From: Ignavibacteriota bacterium
GTDB lineage: Bacteria; Bacteroidota; Ignavibacteria; UBA10030; BY39
Assembly: GCA_003327435.1 (NCBI GenBank)
Contig: QOQV01000010.1
Span: forward strand, 45,796-109,795
Length of the DNA: 64,000 bases
Direction of reading: 5' to 3'
Shown here: piece after piece, positions 48,559-55,248 of the stretch
Layout of the letters: each line of letters opens with the position of its first letter
Numbering within the stretch: position 1 is the first letter of the stretch
Program-made: the position numbers and the translations under genes
The notes under the pieces: model-generated
Databases searched by the model: none
What the model saw: the letters and a program-made list of their open reading frames with translations, nothing else
What the model was told of the DNA's origin: nothing

Positions 48559-51201
48559 TTATTTTGTTTTTAAAACAAAACTCGTAGATACATAACCTTC
48601 TTCAGGTTTTCCTGTGATTTCGAGTTCCTGTTTTGCAGGTTCCGATATCAAATTAAACGCTTTTAATGTTTCTTCATCAACAAATACTTGATAAATGCCA
48701 GGTGGAACTGTAGGAAATTCAAATTCTCCTTGCGAATTTGTTACTGTGATTTTTCTAATTTTTCCTGCTTTTGATAATTTGATTGTAACACCACCTGCTG
48801 GATTTCCAGTTTCATCTACCACAACACCACTAATAATACCACCAGTAACAATAGGTATCTCAATTCTTTTTAATTTATTTGGTTCGGCTTTTACTGTTAT
48901 ACCTTCATATAGCGGCACCAATAATGGATCCTCCAGATCATAAGTTCTGATTTTTAGTATGTAATCCCTATATAACTCACCTGAAATTAGATAACTATAA
49001 TCACTGTATTTTCTTGAGTATGGTACACCGAATCCATTTTTTAACTGGCCAGATATACGAATATCTTTAAGATATTGTTCACCTTTGTCTCTTATACCGT
49101 TTTTATTCAGATCGATAAAAGCTGAATTTAAAAGATAACCTCTCTTTCTCTGGGTTATTCGGTTAAAGAGTAAATCGAAAGTTTGTGTAGAACCAATTAC
49201 TTCACCTCTTATGCTTGCTGAATAAGTATTACCAAAATTTCCTTTTATCATTGAAATAGCAGCACTAATATAGCTTGGATTGAAGGTCAAATTAAGAAAC
49301 GCAAAAATATCATTCGTGATAAAATTTTTTTCTGCAATTAAATTTATCGCAAGTGAAGAAATGAAAGATATTGTTATACCTATCTGGGAAGTTTTCAAAC
49401 GATTGGCAACGTGATCGAACCTGGCTCCTGCAAATATATTTGAAAATACTGTTGGATTTGTAGAAAAATTTAACAAGCTCTCTATATACTTTGTCTTAAA
49501 AGCTTTGTCGATATCCCTGTATTCTTCTTCGTCAGTTTCTTCATTATAAAATAATTCTCTTATAGTATAGGTTGTACTTGATGTATATCTAGAAAAGGAA
49601 TATCCAATTGAGAACCCCTTAAAAATACTTCCGATACCTGCTCGGAGAAATTGTTCATTACCCTTCTCTAAGATGTTTTGATCGAAATTAACATTAAAAT
49701 AATTAGTAAAAATATTAGTTGTAAAAGGATAGTGAAAACTCACACCGTATGAATTTGTAATATTTCTGGGATTGAGAATTTTATTCTTATTGTGAATTGA
49801 AGCTCTAATATTGAATATTTTTTGATCGTATGTTTGCCAGTTTAAATTTACTCTTCCTAAAACGAAAGGTGAAAATTCAGCATTACCATACAAGTTATTA
49901 TAAAGTCGAACGGTTGCATAAGTATAAGGGAAAATTTTATCTTTAAGATTTTCCCTGTTAAGGTATTCAACACCTGCACCTAGGGTTATATGTTGCGTTG
50001 CACCATATTTTAAGTCAGCTGATGAGTATACCGGATAATTTTTTTGTCGAAGTACTCCACCGGACAATCTATAATCAAACTCTCCAGGAGGTATCATTGT
50101 GTAAGGTATAATCATATAACTTGTACGAGTTTGTTGCTGCCCGTACCAATCATATATTCTTTCTGTAATTTCGTTGTATCCAAAAAACAAAGTCATCGGT
50201 GTTTCGATACTTGTATCTCTTTCTGCAAAAGTATATACTGGTGGTATACCTCTGCCTGTAAGGTAGTATTCACTATTAGAATTAACATTTGATTTTACAA
50301 TATAAGGACTGAATATACTTCTTCTTTCAGGAGGTATATTTGTGATATCAATACCGAAGAGGTTTCCTCCAACAAAAGATCTTTTATAAATATCACCTAA
50401 AGTGATTTGTTGAAGGTAACGATTATCAAAAAAAGGATATTTCAGAGATCCCTGAATGTCTCTTTCTTTAATCTTTTTATTTAAAGTACCACGAATTGAA
50501 CCTTCAAAATCACCCCATAAAAATTGCCCTCCGAGTAAGAAGTTATATCGTGTATAAATATCTTTATTTTGGAGTTTATATGAATTTATGTTATAATTTA
50601 ATTTACCTAAATTCAATGGAAGTGGTTTTCGTCCAATATACAAATCCGATACTATAATATCTCTTTCAATCTGTTTGCGATAACTCCGCTGGCGTTGCCT
50701 TTGCTGTATTAGTGGAAAAGGTGATTTACTTTTCAATACCACTTCTAATCTATTTTCATCAAACTTTATATTCCATCTAAATAAATCCCGGAAAATACGC
50801 TCATGAATGAATAATTTTTCTTTAGTTTTGTAATAATCAAAACTTCTAATATCAACAATATTATTTTTATATTTTGCCTGATTGGTTTCAAAGTTAATTT
50901 CATAGTTCGAATCTGGTGAGACAATGAAACCTTTTATGTAATTTTTTTCGAAATTTAGATCATACTTTAATCTGAGAAAATCAAAGATGTCAGTAATTGG
51001 TAAATAAACATCCTTATCCCTTTTAAGAATAGTTATCTCAGTACGCCCTATTCTTGTTTCAAATAAATCAACAATCAGTGTATCCGTAGTCCGAGACGAT
51101 GATTGAGAATATGCAATATTGATCGTCAAATACAAGAATAATGCAAAAACGAACGATAACCCTGATAATATTTTTTGATACTCCTTCCCATCGAATATCA
51201 T
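48559..51201 (-). CDS. Fimbrial usher-like outer-membrane protein
   Basis: An 880-residue protein. After a signal sequence (FVFALFLYLTINIAYSQ) residues 38-165 form an N-terminal region with two 'LPITDIFDFL'-like segments, ending in a basic QRQRQRSYRK stretch. Residues 190-690 are a long series of alternating beta strands. They resemble the fimbrial usher barrel: TLGDIYKRSFVGGNLFGIDI, then a plug-like insert, then YTMIPPGEFDYRLSGG and DLKYGATQHITLGAGVEYLN. The C-terminus carries an SdrD-B-like domain with FIDLNKNGIRDKGEQ (about 694-708) and a carboxypeptidase-regulatory/CnaB-like domain (786-880). The start overlaps the chaperone stop (TAATG). Usher is an inference from barrel motifs plus the adjacent chaperone. 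Confidence 0.72.
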   Translation of the reverse strand: MIFDGKEYQKILSGLSFVFALFLYLTINIAYSQSSSRTTDTLIVDLFETRIGRTEITILKRDKDVYLPITDIFDFLRLKYDLNFEKNYIKGFIVSPDSNYEINFETNQAKYKNNIVDIRSFDYYKTKEKLFIHERIFRDLFRWNIKFDENRLEVVLKSKSPFPLIQQRQRQRSYRKQIERDIIVSDLYIGRKPLPLNLGKLNYNINSYKLQNKDIYTRYNFLLGGQFLWGDFEGSIRGTLNKKIKERDIQGSLKYPFFDNRYLQQITLGDIYKRSFVGGNLFGIDITNIPPERRSIFSPYIVKSNVNSNSEYYLTGRGIPPVYTFAERDTSIETPMTLFFGYNEITERIYDWYGQQQTRTSYMIIPYTMIPPGEFDYRLSGGVLRQKNYPVYSSADLKYGATQHITLGAGVEYLNRENLKDKIFPYTYATVRLYNNLYGNAEFSPFVLGRVNLNWQTYDQKIFNIRASIHNKNKILNPRNITNSYGVSFHYPFTTNIFTNYFNVNFDQNILEKGNEQFLRAGIGSIFKGFSIGYSFSRYTSSTTYTIRELFYNEETDEEEYRDIDKAFKTKYIESLLNFSTNPTVFSNIFAGARFDHVANRLKTSQIGITISFISSLAINLIAEKNFITNDIFAFLNLTFNPSYISAAISMIKGNFGNTYSASIRGEVIGSTQTFDLLFNRITQRKRGYLLNSAFIDLNKNGIRDKGEQYLKDIRISGQLKNGFGVPYSRKYSDYSYLISGELYRDYILKIRTYDLEDPLLVPLYEGITVKAEPNKLKRIEIPIVTGGIISGVVVDETGNPAGGVTIKLSKAGKIRKITVTNSQGEFEFPTVPPGIYQVFVDEETLKAFNLISEPAKQELEITGKPEEGYVSTSFVLKTK

Positions 51202-52028
51202 TATTGAATCCTAAAATTATATTTCCAGCTTTTTGGTTCTGTTTTAATTACATATTTTGCCGCATCGTCATATCTTTTTGACTCAGCAATTACATTAAGT
51301 GTATAATCCCCTGGTGTCAGGTCCTTAACATCTACAAGAAAATCGCGTTTAATTTCTTTATAAACCACCATATGTTGCCACTCTTTTTTAACCATTTTAC
51401 CACTTTTATCTGTAATGATAAAATTTAACATTCCCCAATACGAGCTATTACCACCACGCAACATATTGATTTTATAATGAAGTTTACCATCTTTTACGTC
51501 AATGACAGGATTTCCCATCAGATCAAATGTAGTACTTAATTTTCCTTTCCGATAATGAAATGGTATAGATTGTTGTTGTTGAATATCAAAACCAATTTTG
51601 GCGCCAGATGGATTCTCTTTCAATTTCAATTTTCTGCCAATCTGTTTGGAATTTACCAACACCCTTGCCCAGTATTCACCGTCAGTTATACCAGCCGGTG
51701 GGCTTACCATTATACGAACAATTTTTTTCTCATTAGGTTTTAGTACCATTTTTGTAGGATATGTTGAAAGCCACTCCGTTGCAGATTTATCATCTGCCGA
51801 TAGTTTTTCTGGCATTACGATAACCAATCTATTCGAATCGTCAGTGGACGTGTAACCATATTTCAATTCAAACCAGACTTCTACTTCAACTGCACCAGGA
51901 TTGAAAATTTCAAGTGCCGTTGAACGCTTTGGTTCATTAATAAACAATACCGTTGGAGAGACCCTTACATATGAATAAAGATTCAGGTTAATTAAAATTG
52001 TAAGAAATATTAAGAATATTTTTTTCAT
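51201..52028 (-). CDS. PapD-like periplasmic fimbrial chaperone
   Basis: A 275-residue secreted protein (signal MKKIFLIFLTILINLNLYS). The first Ig-like domain begins VRVSPTVLFINEPKRSTALE and contains the chaperone signature: ATEWLSTYPTKMVLKPNEKK, then VRIMVSPPAGITDGEYWARV. These align with the G1-strand and 'P..L.P...q.vRi...p.....gEy' pattern of pilus chaperones. A second Ig-like domain runs from about 155 to 275. Such chaperones donate a strand to unfolded pilin subunits in the periplasm and deliver them to the usher, here the next gene. The upstream gene at 52136 encodes the most likely subunit. Confidence 0.78.
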   Translation of the reverse strand: MKKIFLIFLTILINLNLYSYVRVSPTVLFINEPKRSTALEIFNPGAVEVEVWFELKYGYTSTDDSNRLVIVMPEKLSADDKSATEWLSTYPTKMVLKPNEKKIVRIMVSPPAGITDGEYWARVLVNSKQIGRKLKLKENPSGAKIGFDIQQQQSIPFHYRKGKLSTTFDLMGNPVIDVKDGKLHYKINMLRGGNSSYWGMLNFIITDKSGKMVKKEWQHMVVYKEIKRDFLVDVKDLTPGDYTLNVIAESKRYDDAAKYVIKTEPKSWKYNFRIQ

Positions 52029-52074
52029 TTATTTTAGAATATTATGGAATAATAAATATTTATAATTACAAGAA

Positions 52075-52109
52075 CGGTGCTTTAACCATAACAATATGTT
52101 AAAGCACCG
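52075..52109 (-). terminator. Hairpin between subunit gene and chaperone gene (possible attenuator)
   Basis: CGGTGCTTTAAC (52075-52086) pairs perfectly with GTTAAAGCACCG (52098-52109) around an 11-base loop. Read on the minus strand it follows the subunit gene by about 26 bases and precedes the chaperone by about 46. The tail is only moderately T-rich (TTCTTGTAATT), so partial termination is plausible, giving more subunit than chaperone and usher. Confidence 0.7.
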
Positions 52110-52135
52110 CTCAATTTTTGTTTAAAAGTTAAATC

Positions 52136-52705
52136 TTAGAAGCCAGTAAATGATGCTGTTACAACCATTAATCCCTGGTAGTCAACACCTGGCATTACAT
52201 CCATTGGTACAGTGATGATCATTTCTGGTGAGAATGAGAATGCATCAACACCAGCTGGGAGTTGGAATTCAAATGTTGGTAATGTCTTTGGTTGTGCATC
52301 TGCATCAAGACCACCAACATATGCCCATGCTTTTGGATATTCAACAAATACTGCACCTGGACCATCATAGCTTAACAGCTTTGTTGGGAGGTATTGGAAA
52401 TTGATTAACACATTTGCACCAGGAACTGCTGTGCAAACGAAATCTGTGTAATCATCTGGATCCATTAATGCATCAGGTTGGTTGTTCATATCAACATATT
52501 GCCATGCACCATCTGCAATATTTGGAAATACATGGTATGTTGTTCCCTGACGCAATGTTGCAAAAGCATAGCTTCCTGGATCAAGTGTTAAACCACCTTC
52601 AATTGTAACAACCACTGGTGCATATGCTGTTGCTGTTGGGGTTTGTGCATTAACCATTAATGCTGCAAACAGCAATACTACTAAGGAAAACATTAAGCGT
52701 TTCAT
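52136..52705 (-). CDS. Secreted beta-rich subunit, candidate pilin (DUF4402-like)
   Basis: A 189-residue protein with a signal peptide (LMFSLVVLLFAALMVNAQ), then a single beta-rich domain beginning PVVVTIEGGLTLDPGSYAFA and ending VDYQGLMVVTASFTGF. The last strand pattern (G..Y.G...VTAS) and the central YVGGLDADAQP resemble DUF4402 and other secreted subunits of surface fibres. It has no T9SS sorting domain, unlike its neighbours. A strong promoter (52880-52908), AAAAAGGAG ribosome binding site and separate hairpin suggest high expression. It directly precedes the chaperone and usher-like genes. Pilin assignment is inference from context. Confidence 0.68.
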   Translation of the reverse strand: MKRLMFSLVVLLFAALMVNAQTPTATAYAPVVVTIEGGLTLDPGSYAFATLRQGTTYHVFPNIADGAWQYVDMNNQPDALMDPDDYTDFVCTAVPGANVLINFQYLPTKLLSYDGPGAVFVEYPKAWAYVGGLDADAQPKTLPTFEFQLPAGVDAFSFSPEMIITVPMDVMPGVDYQGLMVVTASFTGF

Positions 52706-52873
52706 TTTGTAACTCCTTTTTTGTTGTTAGTTTTTGTTAATTGTTAGTTAATTAAGGGTTAATTAATTTTTAATTTAAACTTTTCATCAGATTACCGCTG
52801 ATGTGCCGTCCGAGATGAAACCAGTTGTATAAACCTTAATTCTGATTTCTACCTCCTTTCAAAGAACTTAATT
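52706..52873 (-). promoter_or_regulatory. Long structured 5' leader of the candidate pilin gene
   Basis: About 168 bases lie between the predicted start site and the ATG. On the minus strand it contains a perfect AAAGGAGG (52852-52859) with no ATG/GTG/TTG at a usable distance. It also has two mutually exclusive stems: TTTCATC/GATGAAA (52814-52820 with 52782-52788) and CATCAG/CTGATG (52798-52803 with 52785-52790). An A-rich stretch with repeated AATTAAC and the real ribosome binding site near 52715 follow. It is probably a regulatory or stability leader. I do not recognise a known riboswitch. Confidence 0.5.
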
Positions 52874-52879
52874 TTACAT

Positions 52880-52908
52880 ATTATAATATTTTTGATTTTC
52901 AAAGTCAA
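52880..52908 (-). promoter_or_regulatory. Strong sigma-70-like promoter for the candidate pilin gene
   Basis: On the minus strand the -35 box TTGACT (52903-52908) is followed after exactly 17 bases by a consensus -10 box TATAAT (52880-52885). It lies right after the hairpin ending the previous gene, so the pilin-like gene has its own transcript. Confidence 0.72.
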
Positions 52909-52917
52909 GTTTATAAT

Positions 52918-52958
52918 ATGTCATCCTGAGCGGGTAAGCCCTTTACTCAGGATGACAT
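52918..52958. terminator. Perfect 13-base palindrome with TGTCATCCTGAG core, terminator and possible REP-like element
   Basis: ATGTCATCCTGAG (52918-52930) pairs with CTCAGGATGACAT (52946-52958) around a 15-base loop. It ends the T9SS gene at 52968, whose stop is 9 bases away. The sequence resembles the short dispersed GTCATCCTGAGCG-type repeats common in Bacteroidota-related genomes (from memory, not checked), so it may be a dispersed repeat used as terminator. Confidence 0.75.
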
Positions 52959-52967
52959 CTAAACAAA

Positions 52968-55118
52968 TTACTTCATCAACACCATTTTCTTCATAATCTG
53001 TGTAGTTGCACCAGTTTCGAGTCCTTTTGCAACTAAACGATAGAAATAGATACCAGAAGATAAATTGCTGGCATCAAATGTTACTGATTCAGCACCATAC
53101 ATCATCTCTTCATTGTCTATCAATGTAGCGACTTCCTGTCCAATCATATTGTAAACCTTCAAGCTAACTACAGCATCTTCTGGTAAACTGAATTCTATTG
53201 TAGTTGTTGGGTTGAAGGGATTTGGATAATTCTGGTACAATACAAATGCTTCAGGAATTTCAGGTGCGATTGGTGGTGGAACCGCAATAGCTTTCATTGT
53301 TCCTCTTCTTAAGAATGGTACTTCAGATAATGTCTTTGTACCAGTTAACACCAATTTGGAACCAAAGCTAACAGTATCTAAATCGCCACTAAATGAACCG
53401 TTTATCGCAGCCACTACATTATTTAAATTTACATAATCAAAGGCATCATCCTTTGTCGTCATCTTTGGATCTGCAAGTGCAACAATATCGTTTATTGTCA
53501 ATCCGTGCAGTTCATTGCCGGGTTGCCAGTAAATTAACTCACCAAAACCATTTGGTGTATTACCCTGTTGACTTGCAGCTATGTTAAATTTAAGCGCAAC
53601 AAGATTTGCTAATAAAAGATTGTTAGCTTTTGAAGGTGGTGCTGCTTTCAGTTCTTTTACCCAAGGTTTGCCACCAAATGTCTCAAGAGCACCAGGGGCG
53701 CCACTATGTACTGTGCCTTTCTCCCAGAGTGTTTTCCACATATCTTTATATGAAGGCATCTTTAATTTACCGGTTCCAATTGCAATTCCAGTAGTCGGGA
53801 AAATTTCGGCTGCAACATTTCCATAAGTTGGCATAGGTAGACGTGGCTGGTTAAGTTTCCACAATGGTGATGTTACATCAACAGCATTCTTTACTGGTTT
53901 TGCTGCTGGTAACCACCAGTATTTTGCTTTTACCTGTTTACCTTTTGCTCCATGTGCGTGGATATTAATTACATCACCATTAACTAACCCACCAGTAAAT
54001 GTGTAATCAAATTTCTTATTTTTCCCATCAATCGCACCAGCAAGAGTATAATCGACACCTGCTGTAAGGGGTACACCATTTTTCTTCACAATATGTGGGA
54101 ATCCTGGTAATATTGCGGCACCTTCAAAATGTAATTGGTTATAACCATCCGCAGGTACAGTTATCTCCAATTCAAATTCTACCTTATCAGGTTTTCGTTT
54201 GATGATTTTTTGTAATTTACCACCAGTAGTGGTCACAAGTTCAGTATGTGTGAAGGATCTGAAGCTACCCGGATCACCACCAACTCCAGTTAGTGTGATA
54301 TTAGTAGTCCAGTTTCCTGCATTATGATTTAAAGTAACTGTAGCATTCTTTGGACCGGGAGTTGTGGGATTTAATGTTATTGTTAAATCGTATGACTCAG
54401 ATGGATGAATTGTTATTGGTCCAGTTGAGCTTAATTCAAATTCTGGATTGGTTGTGGTAATTGAACTAATCTCAAGATCAGCATTCCCTGTGTTCTGGAT
54501 TGTAAACACTTTTCCTATTGGGGAACCGATGAATACTGTTCCATAATTCCAGCTTAATGGGTTAACAACAATTTCGGGTTTTGTTTCAGTACGAACTATT
54601 CTAATTTCAAGACCAGCATTTAGATCACCACTTGCAGGAATTTCATAACTAGTAGTATAGAGCATATTAATAATAACTGTTGGATCAACTGCAGGAATTT
54701 CCATCCTCAATGTCCCTGATGTTAAACCAAGATTAGATGGCCACGATAAAATAATGGAGCGAGCTGGTTCATCGTATGTTGGTTTTACAAATAACTTCCA
54801 GTATGTTTCATCAGGGCCGATCGTTGAACGCAAATCTTTTCTCGAACCTTTCCCAATATTTTCACCAGATATGCTTATAAATCGAGCATCAAAAGGACCT
54901 TCACCTGGCGGAACCGGAGGCAGTTCTGCTTCACCTAATGCCGCATCAATATATAGTGTAGCATCTGGATGCAGCCCAAAATAAAGGGTATCGGATAATA
55001 AACCATCCGTTGCATAGATGGGTGCCTGAAATTGTGTTAATTGTCCATACAGTGTATGGCTTAGCAGCAGAGAAAAGACCAAAACACCGAGGAGTGTAAA
55101 CCATTTTTGTTTTTTCAT
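52968..55118 (-). CDS. T9SS-sorted secreted protein with ELPP module, HYDIN-like Ig domain and duplicated C-terminal domain
   Basis: A 716-residue protein. Order: signal peptide (FTLLGVLVFSLLLSHTLYG), ELPP module (about 35-178; LYFGLHPDATLYID and ELPPVPPGEGPFDARF), HYDIN/ASPM-like Ig domain (about 183-285; LSWNYGTVFIGSPIG, FTIQNTGNADLEISSI), a beta region to about 450, a helical domain (about 455-603) clearly paralogous to that in the partial gene at the right edge (NNLLLANLVALKFNIAAS, GFGELIY, EVPFLR), and the T9SS sorting domain (625-716, LYQNYPNPFNPTTT). Binding or enzymatic function is not evident. GAGG precedes the ATG. Confidence 0.88.
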   Translation of the reverse strand: MKKQKWFTLLGVLVFSLLLSHTLYGQLTQFQAPIYATDGLLSDTLYFGLHPDATLYIDAALGEAELPPVPPGEGPFDARFISISGENIGKGSRKDLRSTIGPDETYWKLFVKPTYDEPARSIILSWPSNLGLTSGTLRMEIPAVDPTVIINMLYTTSYEIPASGDLNAGLEIRIVRTETKPEIVVNPLSWNYGTVFIGSPIGKVFTIQNTGNADLEISSITTTNPEFELSSTGPITIHPSESYDLTITLNPTTPGPKNATVTLNHNAGNWTTNITLTGVGGDPGSFRSFTHTELVTTTGGKLQKIIKRKPDKVEFELEITVPADGYNQLHFEGAAILPGFPHIVKKNGVPLTAGVDYTLAGAIDGKNKKFDYTFTGGLVNGDVINIHAHGAKGKQVKAKYWWLPAAKPVKNAVDVTSPLWKLNQPRLPMPTYGNVAAEIFPTTGIAIGTGKLKMPSYKDMWKTLWEKGTVHSGAPGALETFGGKPWVKELKAAPPSKANNLLLANLVALKFNIAASQQGNTPNGFGELIYWQPGNELHGLTINDIVALADPKMTTKDDAFDYVNLNNVVAAINGSFSGDLDTVSFGSKLVLTGTKTLSEVPFLRRGTMKAIAVPPPIAPEIPEAFVLYQNYPNPFNPTTTIEFSLPEDAVVSLKVYNMIGQEVATLIDNEEMMYGAESVTFDASNLSSGIYFYRLVAKGLETGATTQIMKKMVLMK

Positions 55119-55208
55119 GATAACCTCACTTATTTGTTAGTTAATTGAGTTAATTATTTGATTTAATTTAACTGATTTCATTTTATAAAGCAAATTTTTT
55201 ATTAGGTA

Positions 55209-55235
55209 CTGCTGGAAGGAGCAACCCTCCAGCAG
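55209..55235 (-). terminator. Hairpin after the 55249 gene
   Basis: CTGCTGGA (55209-55216) pairs with TCCAGCAG (55228-55235), extended by two G-C pairs next to a single mismatch, with a short loop. It lies 13 bases past the stop of the upstream minus-strand gene. The following minus-strand sequence is AT-rich with T stretches, consistent with termination. Confidence 0.68.
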
Positions 55236-55248
55236 CACAATATAAAAA

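Noticed and set aside
52780..52800. CTGATGA followed by GAAA-like bases on the minus strand, resembling a hammerhead ribozyme core.
   Set aside because: No stem II lies between CTGATGA and a GAAA box, and no third stem or cleavage triplet fits. The bases are better explained by the alternative hairpins in the leader.
52850..52866. ACCTCCTTTC on the plus strand, similar to the 3' end of 16S rRNA.
   Set aside because: Only about ten bases match and no rRNA sequence flanks them; the complement is simply a perfect Shine-Dalgarno on the transcribed strand.
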